Below, one piece after another: positions 50,282 through 61,911 of a DNA stretch of 64,000 nucleotides. The DNA comes from Actinophytocola sp035634895 (GTDB taxonomy: Bacteria > Actinomycetota > Actinomycetes > Mycobacteriales > Pseudonocardiaceae), in the NCBI RefSeq assembly GCF_035634895.1, contig NZ_DASQCC010000194.1, positions 19,105 through 83,104 on the forward strand. Direction: 5' to 3'. A program made the position numbers and the translations under genes. The notes under the pieces were generated by a model. It saw nothing but the letters and a program-made list of their open reading frames with translations, searched no databases and had not been told where the DNA came from. Every line of letters starts with the position of its first letter. Position 1 is the stretch's first letter.

Positions 50282-50683
50282 TCAGACCCTGGTCAGCTCG
50301 GCGATCAGCTCGTCGACGTCGAAGTGGTCGTCCTCCCCGCCGAGCGGGACCATCTGCTCGGTCGCGCCGAGGAACCTGTCGACCGCCCCGTGGTCCAGCT
50401 CCAGCAGGGCATAACCCTCCGGGGACTCGATCTCGATGACGAGCATGCGCAGCCCGCGCTCCTCGATGGGCCGGAAGCGGACGTCGCCGAAACCGGCGGA
50501 CTCGCCAAGGCCCTCGACGAGCAGCTCTCGGGAGAAGACCCACTCAACCCAGCGGTCCCGGTCCGTCTGGAACGCGGCCGTCACGGTGAACGGCTGGTCG
50601 GCACGGTAGGACCAGCGCGAACGGACGGGCGTGGTGCCGTCGTGGAGTGCGACTAACTCTGTGTGAATAGCTTCGGTGGTCAT
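50282..50683 (-). CDS. SsgA/SsgB-family sporulation and cell-division regulator
   Basis: 133 residues, the usual length. PVRSRWSYRADQPFTVTAAFQT, WVFSRELLVEGL and VRFRP are SsgA-family signatures. These actinobacterial proteins control septum placement; SsgB recruits FtsZ to sporulation septa in Streptomyces. The preceding ribosome site is strong (AGGAGGGGGCC). It is a single gene with its own promoter region. Its presence suggests the host forms hyphae and probably spores or fragments. Which Ssg subtype it is cannot be told. Confidence 0.9.
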   Translation of the reverse strand: MTTEAIHTELVALHDGTTPVRSRWSYRADQPFTVTAAFQTDRDRWVEWVFSRELLVEGLGESAGFGDVRFRPIEERGLRMLVIEIESPEGYALLELDHGAVDRFLGATEQMVPLGGEDDHFDVDELIAELTRV

Positions 50684-50818
50684 CTCTGGCCCCCTCCTCG
50701 GTCTCGACTGGGTAGTTCGAGGGTGAGATGCGCGAGGGGGCCAGAACTGACGACCTTTGCCCGATGTTCAGCCCATCAGGTATGACGGGCGCCACACACG
50801 TAACGCCTGAACTGCCGT

Positions 50819-51802
50819 TCAGATGAGGCCGAGACCCTTGACGGCGTCCCGCTCCTCGGCCAGCTCGGCCACGGAGGCGTCGATCCGCTCGCGGGAGAAG
50901 TCGTCGATCTCCAGCCCCTGAATGATTTCCCACCCGCCGTTCGCGGTGCGGACGGGGAACGAGGAGATGAGGCCCTCGGGCACGCCGTAGGAGCCGTCGG
51001 AGACCACGGCCATCGAGGTCCAGTCGGTGCCGTGCACCCAGTCGTGGACGTGGTCGATGGCGGCGTTGGCGGCCGAGGCGGCGCTCGACGCGCCGCGGGC
51101 CTCGATGATCGCGGCACCGCGCTTGGCGACGGTCGGGATGAAGGTGTTCTTCAGCCACTCGTCGTCGCCGACGGCCGCGGCGGCGGACCGGCCGCCGACC
51201 TCGGCGTGGAAGATGTCGGGGTACTGGGTGGCGGAGTGGTTGCCCCAGATCGTCAGCTTGGCGATGTCGGTCACCGAGATGCCCAGCTTCGCCGCAAGCT
51301 GCGAGAGCGCCCGGTTGTGGTCGAGGCGCGTCATGGCGGTGAACCGGTCGGCCGGCACGTCCGGGGCGTGCGCCTTGGCGATCAGGGCGTTCGTGTTGGC
51401 CGGGTTGCCGACCACGAGGACCCTGACGTCGTCCGCGGCGCCGGCGTTGATCGCCTCGCCCTGGGGCTTGAAGATGCCGCCGTTGGCCTCCAGGAGGTCA
51501 CCGCGCTCCATGCCCTTGGCGCGGGGCCGGGCGCCGACGAGGAGGGCGACGTTGACGCCGTCGAAGGCGCGCTTGGGGTCGTCGGTGATGTCGATGCCCG
51601 CGAGCAGCGGGAACGCGCAGTCGTCGAGCTCCATGGCGGTGCCCTCGGCGGCCTTCAGTGCCGGCGGGATCTCCAGCAGCGACAGCCGGACGGGCGTGTC
51701 GGGCCCGAGCAGCTGCCCGGAGGCGATGCGGAAGAGCAGTGCGTAACCGATCTGGCCGGCGGCACCGGTGACGGTGACCTTGACGGCAGCCTTGCTTGCC
51801 AC
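50819..51802 (-). CDS. mdh: Malate dehydrogenase
   Basis: 327 residues, NAD-dependent oxidation of malate to oxaloacetate (TCA cycle). The N-terminal VTVTGAAGQIGYALLFRIASG is the Rossmann loop, LLVGARPRAKGMERGDLLEANG the substrate loop, NPANTNALI and the catalytic pair in MTRLDHNRA and WGNHSATQYPD follow. GTG 51802 is chosen because GGAGG lies nine bases upstream and the family start is VASKAAVKVTVTG; upstream codons are open but not conserved. Monocistronic. Confidence 0.96.
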   Translation of the reverse strand: MASKAAVKVTVTGAAGQIGYALLFRIASGQLLGPDTPVRLSLLEIPPALKAAEGTAMELDDCAFPLLAGIDITDDPKRAFDGVNVALLVGARPRAKGMERGDLLEANGGIFKPQGEAINAGAADDVRVLVVGNPANTNALIAKAHAPDVPADRFTAMTRLDHNRALSQLAAKLGISVTDIAKLTIWGNHSATQYPDIFHAEVGGRSAAAAVGDDEWLKNTFIPTVAKRGAAIIEARGASSAASAANAAIDHVHDWVHGTDWTSMAVVSDGSYGVPEGLISSFPVRTANGGWEIIQGLEIDDFSRERIDASVAELAEERDAVKGLGLI

Positions 51803-51949
51803 GGGGAAGATCCTCCCGACTGATGAAGAGAAATTCGGTGGCAGGAGGCTATCAAGCAGGTCGGACGGGGGTGGGGCCGCTTGTGAGCTGAGAGTCATTG
51901 CGGTGTCGGCCACAGGTGGCGGGCCGAGGCCGCAGGATCATGGGGCCGG

Positions 51950-52246
51950 TCAGTTCCCCAGCGGGCCGCCCTCGATCGTCATCGCGACGAAGATCATGCA
52001 GGCGCCGAACCCCGCGTACGTCAACACATCCACGCCCCGGCTGCGGATCATGATCAGGCCGGCCTGGTCGTCCCGCAGCAGCGCGCGCAGTGCCGCGGCC
52101 AGGAACAGGGCCACGCCGATCAGCACCGTCCCCTCCCGCCAGTGGTACAGCACGATCCGCAGCAGCCCGAACGCCACCACCGCCAGCACCATCCCGAAGG
52201 GCAGGTGGGCCAGCACCGGGTGCTTGCGGCCGTGCGGAGTCGTCAT
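51950..52246 (-). CDS. DUF3017 small membrane protein
   Basis: 98 residues with three helices (about 14-31, 37-51 and 70-90). The GMVLAVVAFGLLRIVLYHWREGTVLIG segment is typical of DUF3017. The ATG at 52246 overlaps the folD stop by four bases (ATGA). The same folD-DUF3017 pair is found in other actinobacteria including mycobacteria (from memory), suggesting a linked but unknown role. Confidence 0.88.
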   Translation of the reverse strand: MTTPHGRKHPVLAHLPFGMVLAVVAFGLLRIVLYHWREGTVLIGVALFLAAALRALLRDDQAGLIMIRSRGVDVLTYAGFGACMIFVAMTIEGGPLGN

Positions 52247-53094
52247 GACGCCGCCCGCTCCGCCGCCACCACCGTGTTCGTCAGCAGCATCGCCACGGTC
52301 ATCGGGCCCACGCCGCCCGGCATCGGGGCCAGCCAGCCCGCGACCTCGCGGACGTCCGGGTGGACGTCGCCCACCAGGCCCTCTTCGGTGCGGGTGATGC
52401 CGACGTCCAGCACCGCTGCGCCCGGCTTGACCATGTCGGGGGTGATCAGGGCCGGGTTGCCGGCGGCCGCCACGACGATGTCGGCCCGGCGGACCTCGGC
52501 GGCCAGGTCCTTGGTGCCGGTGTGGCACAGGGTCACGGTCGCGTTCTCGGACCGGCGCGTCAGTAGCAGGCCCAGCGGGCGGCCCACGGTCACGCCACGA
52601 CCGACCACGGTGACGTTCGCGCCGGCGATCGGCACGTCATACCTGCGCAGCAGCTCGACGATGCCCAGCGGGGTGCACGGCAGCGGGCCCGTCTCGCCGA
52701 GGACCAGGCGGCCCAGGTTCATCGGGTGCAGACCGTCCGAGTCCTTGGCCGGGTCCACCCGCTCCAGGGCCGCGCCCGCGTCCAGGTGGCCGGGCAGGGG
52801 CAGCTGGATGAGGTAACCCGTGCAGGCGGGGTCGGCGTTCAGCTCGTCGATCACGCGGTGCAGGTCGGACTGGGTGACGTCCGCGGGCAGGTCCCGGCGG
52901 ATCGAGTCGATGCCGACCTTGGCGCACGCGTTGTGCTTGCCGCGGACGTACGAGTGCGAGCCCGGGTCGTCGCCGACCAGCACCGTGCCCAGGCCGGGCA
53001 CGACGCCGCGCGCGGCCAGCGCGGCGACCCGCACGCGCAGGTCGTCGAAAATCGCGGCTCGGGTGGCCTTGCCGTCCAGGATCGTCGCGGTCAC
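52243..53094 (-). CDS. folD: Methylenetetrahydrofolate dehydrogenase / methenyl-THF cyclohydrolase
   Basis: 283 residues, the bifunctional enzyme interconverting 5,10-methylene- and 10-formyl-THF with NADP. Key residues lie in SYVRGKHNAC (catalytic Lys), GYLIQLPLPGHLD, PCTPLGIVELL, VVGRGVTVGRPLGLLL (NADP loop) and GGVGPMTVAMLL. The start is GTG at 53094. It is translationally coupled to DUF3017. Confidence 0.95.
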   Translation of the reverse strand: MTATILDGKATRAAIFDDLRVRVAALAARGVVPGLGTVLVGDDPGSHSYVRGKHNACAKVGIDSIRRDLPADVTQSDLHRVIDELNADPACTGYLIQLPLPGHLDAGAALERVDPAKDSDGLHPMNLGRLVLGETGPLPCTPLGIVELLRRYDVPIAGANVTVVGRGVTVGRPLGLLLTRRSENATVTLCHTGTKDLAAEVRRADIVVAAAGNPALITPDMVKPGAAVLDVGITRTEEGLVGDVHPDVREVAGWLAPMPGGVGPMTVAMLLTNTVVAAERAAS

Positions 53095-53117
53095 GGCGCC
53101 ATCCTCTCATCGCCCTC

Positions 53118-54080
53118 TCATCGTCCACGGACGCGGATGGCGGCGATGCCGACCGCGACCATCGTCAGCGCGATGCCGGCCACGCTCGTGACCGACAGCC
53201 CGCCCGCCGTCGGCACGAACACGTCCAGCAGCACCGCGCCGACCAGCTGGCCCGCCACCGACGACATGCCGAGCAGGAGCACGCCCGTCACCCGGACGGC
53301 TGCCACGGCGGTCATGATCGTGCAGATGCCCAGCGGACCGCCGATGTAGAGCCACCACTGACCGGGTGGTGTGGCCGGCCAGCCCCTGACGATCACGTCC
53401 ACGGCCACCGCGAGAGCCAGCGCACACGTGCCGACCAGGAAGTTCACCACCGTCGGGACCACGACGCCGGCCGCGGCGGCGCGGACCCGGCCGTTCATCG
53501 CGCCCTGCCAGGCCAGTCCGCAGCCGGCTACCGCCGGTAACACTGCCCACCAAAGTCCACCCGAAGCGGTGACGACCGCGTGGTCGGAGACCGAGATGAT
53601 CACCGCAATCACCGCGAGCGACGCCCCGACCGCTCTCGGGAGCGTGATCGGCTGCGGGCCGCCAGGACCCAGCCCGGCGCGGTCGACGGGCAGGCTGCAC
53701 ACGACCTGACCAGCCACGACCGCGACTGTGAAAACGGCCACGCCGAGGATTGGCACGGTGATGCCCTGGGTAGTGACGAGTAACGCTCCACACGCTCCAC
53801 CGAGCATTTGCCACGGTCTTATTGCCTGGTCGCGCAGTGCTTTCCGCAAACGCCCGACACCGGCTCGGGCGTTTGGCAGGATCGGTGACACAGCGAGAAG
53901 CAGGACGGACCCGACGGAGAAGGAGACCAGGGCGGCGACGAGGCCGTCACCCAGCTCATGGCCGAGCTGGCCGTTGATCCGGCCCTGCACGGCCAGGGCG
54001 ACGCCACCCAGTGCGGCCAGGGCGGACCCCGCCACACGGAGCCGGGCCGGCGGATGGTGTGCTGAGACGGCGGTGCTCAC
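53118..54080 (-). CDS. DMT-superfamily transporter with two YdcZ-type halves
   Basis: 320 residues with ten helices in two homologous halves. Half 1 begins ALGGVALAVQGRINGQLGHELGDGLVAALVSF and half 2 AVAGCGLAWQGAMNGRVR, both showing the QGxxNG motif of the DMT_YdcZ family. It is an inner-membrane exporter or facilitator of an unknown small molecule. GTG 54080; it ends 23 bases upstream of folD, so the three may share a transcript. It is divergent from the TNT protein gene. Confidence 0.85.
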   Translation of the reverse strand: MSTAVSAHHPPARLRVAGSALAALGGVALAVQGRINGQLGHELGDGLVAALVSFSVGSVLLLAVSPILPNARAGVGRLRKALRDQAIRPWQMLGGACGALLVTTQGITVPILGVAVFTVAVVAGQVVCSLPVDRAGLGPGGPQPITLPRAVGASLAVIAVIISVSDHAVVTASGGLWWAVLPAVAGCGLAWQGAMNGRVRAAAAGVVVPTVVNFLVGTCALALAVAVDVIVRGWPATPPGQWWLYIGGPLGICTIMTAVAAVRVTGVLLLGMSSVAGQLVGAVLLDVFVPTAGGLSVTSVAGIALTMVAVGIAAIRVRGR

Positions 54081-54178
54081 GCCTCGTCATCCTCGCTCAC
54101 GTGGTCTTGCGGCCACCACCGGGGCGAGGTAGATAAGCAGGCTGTGACGCCGACCGACGGACAAGGGAAGATGTCACC

Positions 54179-56908
54179 GTGGCACAACCGACCCAGCTAA
54201 CCCCGACCGAGCAGGACGCCCTGGTCAAGCAGATCGGGCTGGCGATGCTGCGCGTCGCTCCGGAGGACTGGGAGCAGCTCACCGTCGACTACCGGGCCGT
54301 CGGCCGCTACGCGGAGTCGACCAGCCAGGTCACGTTCACCGACGGCTCGGCGGAGCCGTGGGAGATGCCCGCCGACCTGCGGAACCTCTTCGCCCGCCTG
54401 CGCGCCGGGATGTACCGGGAGGGGCGCGGCACCTGGTTCAACGCGCGCTACCGCCTCGACCACCCGTCGAGCTACAACCTGGAGTACGACCGCGACGAGC
54501 CGGGCTGGGACGCCCCGCCGCCGCCGCAGGCGTACCCGGACGACATGCGGATGTTCCCGCGCTCGGACGAGAACGTGCCGGAGTGGCTGCGGCGCCGGCT
54601 CGCGACCGCGCCGCCACCGCCGCCGGCCGTTCCCCCCGCGGGGCCCGCGGGTGGGCCACCCGCCCAGCGGTTCCGCGTCGCGCGGATCTTCGACGGGCCG
54701 GGTGAGGACGGGCGCCCTTCGGTGAACCGGCCGCCCGTCGACGAGATGGACATCCAGGAGCTGCTGGACTATCTGGACGGCGCGCCGCTCGTCGGGCCCG
54801 CACGCGGGTACGACGTGGATCGGCTGGACCCCAGCGGCAAGCAGTCCGTGCCGGTGGCGTTCCACACGGACGGCACGTGGATCTGGCCGGCCGCGGTGAA
54901 CTACTACCTGCGTGAGCACGACATCTCGCCGGAGACCGACCTGGTCGAGCACATCCGGCGGATGCGGTTCAAGCTGGTGCCGGTCGAGGAGCAGGCCCGT
55001 GCCGCGGCGCAGCTGTTCCTCGGTCCGCCGCCGCCTCCGCCCGGGCCTGGACCTGGACCCGCGCCCGTTCCCGGGCCGCGGTCCGGTCCCCCCGCGCCGG
55101 CGCCGACGCGGGCCTTGCCCGTGCCCGCTCCCGTGCCCGCCGGTGGACCGCCGAGGGCGGCACTGCCGTCGCAGGGACCGGCGTCGCAGCAGCTCGACCA
55201 GCTGCGGGCGCGGCTCGACGATCTGGACGTGCCGGACACCGCGTACCGGATCGGTCAGCCGACCGGTCGCGGGTGGGTCATGGAGCAGACGGACGAGGGC
55301 TGGCGAGTCGGCTGGCACGACCGCGACTGGGTCGCGCCCGCGATGTTCGAGGACGTCGGCGACGCATCCGCGTTCCTGCTCGGCAAGCTGCTGCTCGACA
55401 CCGACCGGTGGGCGGCGGGCCCGAAGAACCCGGAGCTGCCGCCGGGCCAGGAGGACGCCGGCTTCGCGCCGATGTCGGCGCCGATCGAGGCGTTCGAGCC
55501 GATGTCCGCGCCGATCGACGCGTTCGAGCACGGGCGGCCGGCGCCGGCGGGGCCGGTCAAGCCGCCGCCAGGGACGCCGGGGTACACGGACCGTTTCACC
55601 GAGCCGTCGGAGGGCTTCGCCCCACCGCGGCCGGGGCCGCCGCCGGGGACTCCGCCTCGGCCGGCACCGACGATGGCGATGGAGCCACCGGCGCTCGACG
55701 CGCCGGCGCGTGGGATGGACGCGCCGGCCCACGGGCTCGACGCCGACTCGGCGGGGCGTGGGTTGTTCGAGTCAGCGAGCCAGTCTGGGCGCGCAGCCGA
55801 CGCGCCGAGCCACGGGCTGGACTCCCCGAGCCGGGGGTTCGAGGCACCCGCGTTCGGGGGTGGCGAGCCAGCACGCGGGTTCGACGCCCCGGGCGGCTCC
55901 TCGGGCCAGGGCTTCGACTCGCCGGGCCGGGGAGGCGGGTTCGACGTGCCCGGCCGCTCGCCGGGTTTCGGGGTGGACGGCGCGGGGTTCGAACCGCCCG
56001 GCCGGAGCGACGAGTCCGGTCGCGGGTTCGACGCCGGCCGAGGCGACGACTCGCCCGCGCACGGGCTCGACTCGCCGGGCCGCGGCTTCGACTCCCGCGG
56101 GGACGGCTCGGGTCAGGGTTTCGACCTGCCGGTCCGGGGTGCCCGTGGGCTCGACGCCCCGGCGCACAGTCTCGACTCGCCGGGGCGCGGGTTCGCCTCC
56201 GCTCGCGTGCCCGACTCCCCCGACTTCGACGCGCCGGAGCGGGCCGCCGAACCGAGCCGCGGGTTCGACGCCACCCGCAGGGCCGAGCCCGTTCCGGGGC
56301 TCGACTCGCCGGCGCACGGAATCGACTCGCCGCCAGGCGGGTTCGAGTCCCCCCGGGTGCCCGACTCCCCCGACTTCGACGCGCCGGAGCGCGCGGCCGA
56401 ACCGGGCCGCGGGCTGGACACGCCCGGTCGTGGGCTCGACTCGCGTGGGCTCGACTCGCCGCCTCGGGGGGTCGAGCCGCCGGGGCGCGGCGGCGACGCG
56501 ACCGTCCTGGCGGCGCGCCCCATCAACGGGGCGGCGTCGGCGCCGGCCGGGGCGGAGTGGCCGATCTCGCCGCTGCCCGGTGAGCCGCCGCTGACGTTGT
56601 TCCGCGGCAAGCGGCTCATCGAGCTGGAGCCGGGCATGGAGCTCGACCGCTTCGGCGACGACGACGGCAACCTCGTGTACGTGGCGGGCACCCCGTTCCC
56701 GGAGCGCTCGCTGGTGCCGGACTGGATCGACCGGCCCTACCACGTGTACCGCGTGCGTCAGTCGGTGCAGGTGCTGACCGGCGCCGCGATCCCGTGGTTC
56801 GACCAGCCGGGCGGCGGCACGGCCTTCCTCCTCCCGGACGCGGTTGGCGAGCTGCTCGCGCACGGCCAGCTCGTGGAGGTCAGTGATCGCGAGCGACCAC
56901 CGGGCTGA
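54179..56908 (+). CDS. Multidomain protein with C-terminal TNT (NAD glycohydrolase) toxin-like domain
   Basis: 909 residues without a signal peptide. Residues about 1-105 resemble YezG-type immunity domains (LFARLRAGMYREGRGTWFNARY). A Pro-rich linker follows, then small folded segments at about 185-280 and 345-420 (GWRVGWHDRDWVAPAMFEDVG). About 500-780 is low-complexity, built of iterated D(S/A)P(G/A)xG(F/L) units. From about 795 comes a TNT domain: LTLFRGKRLIELEPGMELDRFG, YVAGTPFPERSLVPDW, YHVYRVRQSVQVLTGAAIPWFDQPGGG. TNT domains hydrolyse NAD (M. tuberculosis CpnT). No separate immunity gene is adjacent. GTG start with AAGGGA upstream. Confidence 0.85.
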   Translation: MAQPTQLTPTEQDALVKQIGLAMLRVAPEDWEQLTVDYRAVGRYAESTSQVTFTDGSAEPWEMPADLRNLFARLRAGMYREGRGTWFNARYRLDHPSSYNLEYDRDEPGWDAPPPPQAYPDDMRMFPRSDENVPEWLRRRLATAPPPPPAVPPAGPAGGPPAQRFRVARIFDGPGEDGRPSVNRPPVDEMDIQELLDYLDGAPLVGPARGYDVDRLDPSGKQSVPVAFHTDGTWIWPAAVNYYLREHDISPETDLVEHIRRMRFKLVPVEEQARAAAQLFLGPPPPPPGPGPGPAPVPGPRSGPPAPAPTRALPVPAPVPAGGPPRAALPSQGPASQQLDQLRARLDDLDVPDTAYRIGQPTGRGWVMEQTDEGWRVGWHDRDWVAPAMFEDVGDASAFLLGKLLLDTDRWAAGPKNPELPPGQEDAGFAPMSAPIEAFEPMSAPIDAFEHGRPAPAGPVKPPPGTPGYTDRFTEPSEGFAPPRPGPPPGTPPRPAPTMAMEPPALDAPARGMDAPAHGLDADSAGRGLFESASQSGRAADAPSHGLDSPSRGFEAPAFGGGEPARGFDAPGGSSGQGFDSPGRGGGFDVPGRSPGFGVDGAGFEPPGRSDESGRGFDAGRGDDSPAHGLDSPGRGFDSRGDGSGQGFDLPVRGARGLDAPAHSLDSPGRGFASARVPDSPDFDAPERAAEPSRGFDATRRAEPVPGLDSPAHGIDSPPGGFESPRVPDSPDFDAPERAAEPGRGLDTPGRGLDSRGLDSPPRGVEPPGRGGDATVLAARPINGAASAPAGAEWPISPLPGEPPLTLFRGKRLIELEPGMELDRFGDDDGNLVYVAGTPFPERSLVPDWIDRPYHVYRVRQSVQVLTGAAIPWFDQPGGGTAFLLPDAVGELLAHGQLVEVSDRERPPG

Positions 56909-56918
56909 GAGCTGTGCG

Positions 56919-56946
56919 AAGGGGCGGGCCCGCGGGCCCGCCCCTT
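56919..56946. terminator. Perfect 28-bp palindrome between convergent genes
   Basis: 56919-56932 and 56933-56946 are exact reverse complements (AAGGGGCGGGCCCG and its complement). It begins ten bases after the TNT gene stop and lies 43 bases from the convergent pentapeptide gene stop. Confidence 0.8.
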
Positions 56947-56989
56947 CTCTGTCTCCGCGCCGAACGCGACGCGGACGTTCGTCGTGGGG

Positions 56990-57574
56990 TCACTCGCCGA
57001 CCTGTAAGCCGTGGGCGGCGGCGAAGGCTATGGCCATGTCGATGTCCACCTTCGCGCCGGTCAGGGTGGCCTGGCGGAGGCCGTTGGCGTCCATGCGGGT
57101 GCCGCGGAGGTCGGCGCCGGACAGCTTGGCCTCCTGGAGGCGGGCACCGGTGAGGTCGGTGTCCGTGAGGTCGCAGTCGCGGAGGTCGGCGCCGGTCAGG
57201 TTGGCCTCGCGGAAGCGCAGGCCGGACAGTGCGATCGCGCGGAGGTTCGCGCCGCCGAGGCTCGCCAGGGTCAGGTCGGTGTCGGTGATCGTCACCGGGC
57301 GGAAGCGGCACTCGTGGAACGTGGCGCCCAGCAGGGAACAGCCGCGGAACTCCGCGTGCATGAGGCTGGTGCGCTCGAACTTGCACGACCGGAACGCGGA
57401 CGTCGTGTGCTTCGACTCGCCCAGGTCCACGCGGGTGAGGTCGCAGTGGTCGAACGTGCAGCCCTTCGTCACCAGGCCACGCATGTCGGCGTCGGTGAAG
57501 TCGACGTTCTCGAAGTGCTGGCCCTCCCAGCTCTGGCCGGAGAGGTCGGCGTCGCGGTAGTCGTCGTCGTTCAT
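56990..57574 (-). CDS. Pentapeptide-repeat protein
   Basis: 194 residues composed of about 30 A(D/N)LXX-type pentapeptides, for example FTDADMRG, FDHCDLTR, LMHAEFRGC, LTGADLRDCDLTDTDLTG and LSGADLRG, forming a right-handed quadrilateral beta-helix. Some members mimic DNA and protect gyrase, most are of unknown function. It ends in a short helix (VDIDMAIAFAAAHGLQ). ATG 57574, nine bases after the stop of the universal stress protein gene, so the two form an operon. Confidence 0.92.
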   Translation of the reverse strand: MNDDDYRDADLSGQSWEGQHFENVDFTDADMRGLVTKGCTFDHCDLTRVDLGESKHTTSAFRSCKFERTSLMHAEFRGCSLLGATFHECRFRPVTITDTDLTLASLGGANLRAIALSGLRFREANLTGADLRDCDLTDTDLTGARLQEAKLSGADLRGTRMDANGLRQATLTGAKVDIDMAIAFAAAHGLQVGE

Positions 57575-57583
57575 GCCCGCAGA

Positions 57584-58006
57584 CTAGGGAACGACCACGA
57601 CAGGGCGCCGGGCGTCGCTGATGAGGAACTTGGCCACCCCGCCCCCGCCCCGGCCGATCACGATGCAGTCGGCGTGCAGCTCCTCGGCGACCCTCTCCAG
57701 GCCGTGCGCCGGGTCGCCGCGGTGGTGGACCATCTCCCAGCGCACGCCGATGGTGCCGAGGTAGTCGGCGACCGTGCGGCGCAGCTCGTCGACCAGCTCA
57801 CTCGCGGCCTCGGCGGCGGTCGCCATGCCGAACGGGGACCAGTAGGCGGGGCCGGTGATCGGCTCGATGTACACGAACACGAGCCGCGCCCGTTCCCGCC
57901 TGGCCAACCCGCTCGCCCAGGCGGCGGCATGCAGTGCGCGCGGCGTCCCGTCGACGCCGACGACGATCACGGTGAGACCGTCCTTACCGACCTCGTAGTC
58001 GCGCAC
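57584..58006 (-). CDS. Universal stress protein (UspA family)
   Basis: 140 residues with a single Usp domain: VIVVGVDGTPRALHAAAWASGLARRE (nucleotide-binding start), LVFVYIEPITG, and the C-terminal ADCIVIGRGGGGVAKFLISDARRPVVVVP, a variant of the ATP-binding G-x2-G-x9-G loop. It probably responds to stress or dormancy. The start at 58006 is followed by MRDYEVGKDG. First gene of a two-gene operon with the pentapeptide-repeat gene. Confidence 0.85.
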   Translation of the reverse strand: MRDYEVGKDGLTVIVVGVDGTPRALHAAAWASGLARRERARLVFVYIEPITGPAYWSPFGMATAAEAASELVDELRRTVADYLGTIGVRWEMVHHRGDPAHGLERVAEELHADCIVIGRGGGGVAKFLISDARRPVVVVP

Positions 58007-58306
58007 TCCGGGATCCTATGGCGCGCACCCGGTGCCGTTGAATGCTTGTTACGCGCCTGATGTCGTCCGCGGCGGTCAGGATGCTGGGTCCGGTCGCCCG
58101 CGAACCAGCCGACCCGGCGTGTCCACCCCACCCCCGGCGAGTCCCGCGTTCAGCCATAGCGAGTCGCGCGTTCAGCCATACCGAGTCCCGTTTTCGTGCA
58201 CATCAAGATCGGCACGACGCGACTCGGTATGTGTGAACGCGGGACTCGGTATGTGTGAACGCGGGACTCGCGAGGGTGGGGGGCTGGGCTTCTCGCCGAG
58301 GTCCTG
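58007..58306. other. 300-bp intergenic region between dnaE2 and the universal stress protein gene
   Basis: It contains the upstream region of the universal stress protein gene and the third GAGTCCCGCGTTC repeat array (58139-58269). No gene. Confidence 0.6.
58139..58269. repeat. Third array of GAGTCCCGCGTTC palindromic repeats
   Basis: Forward units lie at 58139-58151 and 58161-58173 (one mismatch), plus a degenerate one at about 58183. Inverted units (GAACGCGGGACTC) lie at 58235-58247 and 58257-58269. As at 35 kb, forward units are left and inverted units right of a central imperfect hairpin containing GTTTTCGTGCA. The array lies just beyond the dnaE2 stop. Confidence 0.88.
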
Positions 58307-61651
<3,345 letters not shown>

Positions 61652-61731
61652 GGCGACGACCGTCCCTTCGCTCTCTCCTCGCCGGCTCCGGGCGGGCGGG
61701 GACCGGTCGGATGTCTGGTTGTTCGCGCCGC

Positions 61732-61911
61732 TTACCGCACCCCTACGTTCTCCGGGGAGCGGCGGGGAGAAGGGATGAGCATCGCGAGTCCTTCCTCCTG
61801 CGCCGCAGGCCGCAGCGGGTAGCCCGCGAGGCACACCGGGTTCGGGTGGCCGATGACGAACTGCCGGCAGCTCCCGTCGGCGAAGCGGCACTCCCCGCAA
61901 GGTTTGCTCAT
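61732..61911 (-). CDS. 59-residue cysteine-rich protein between imuB and dnaE2
   Basis: 59 residues beginning MSKPCGECRFADGSCRQF. Cysteines lie at 5, 8, 15 and 27 (CxxC-x6-C-x11-C), a spacing compatible with a zinc or iron-sulfur site. The second half (RPAAQEEGLAMLIPSPRRSPENVG) is probably disordered. Its ATG overlaps the imuB stop by one base (TGATG), so translation is coupled and it belongs to the SOS-regulated mutasome operon. I do not recognise a named family. It could be a mutasome accessory protein or an unrelated conserved small protein (inference). Confidence 0.65.
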   Translation of the reverse strand: MSKPCGECRFADGSCRQFVIGHPNPVCLAGYPLRPAAQEEGLAMLIPSPRRSPENVGVR

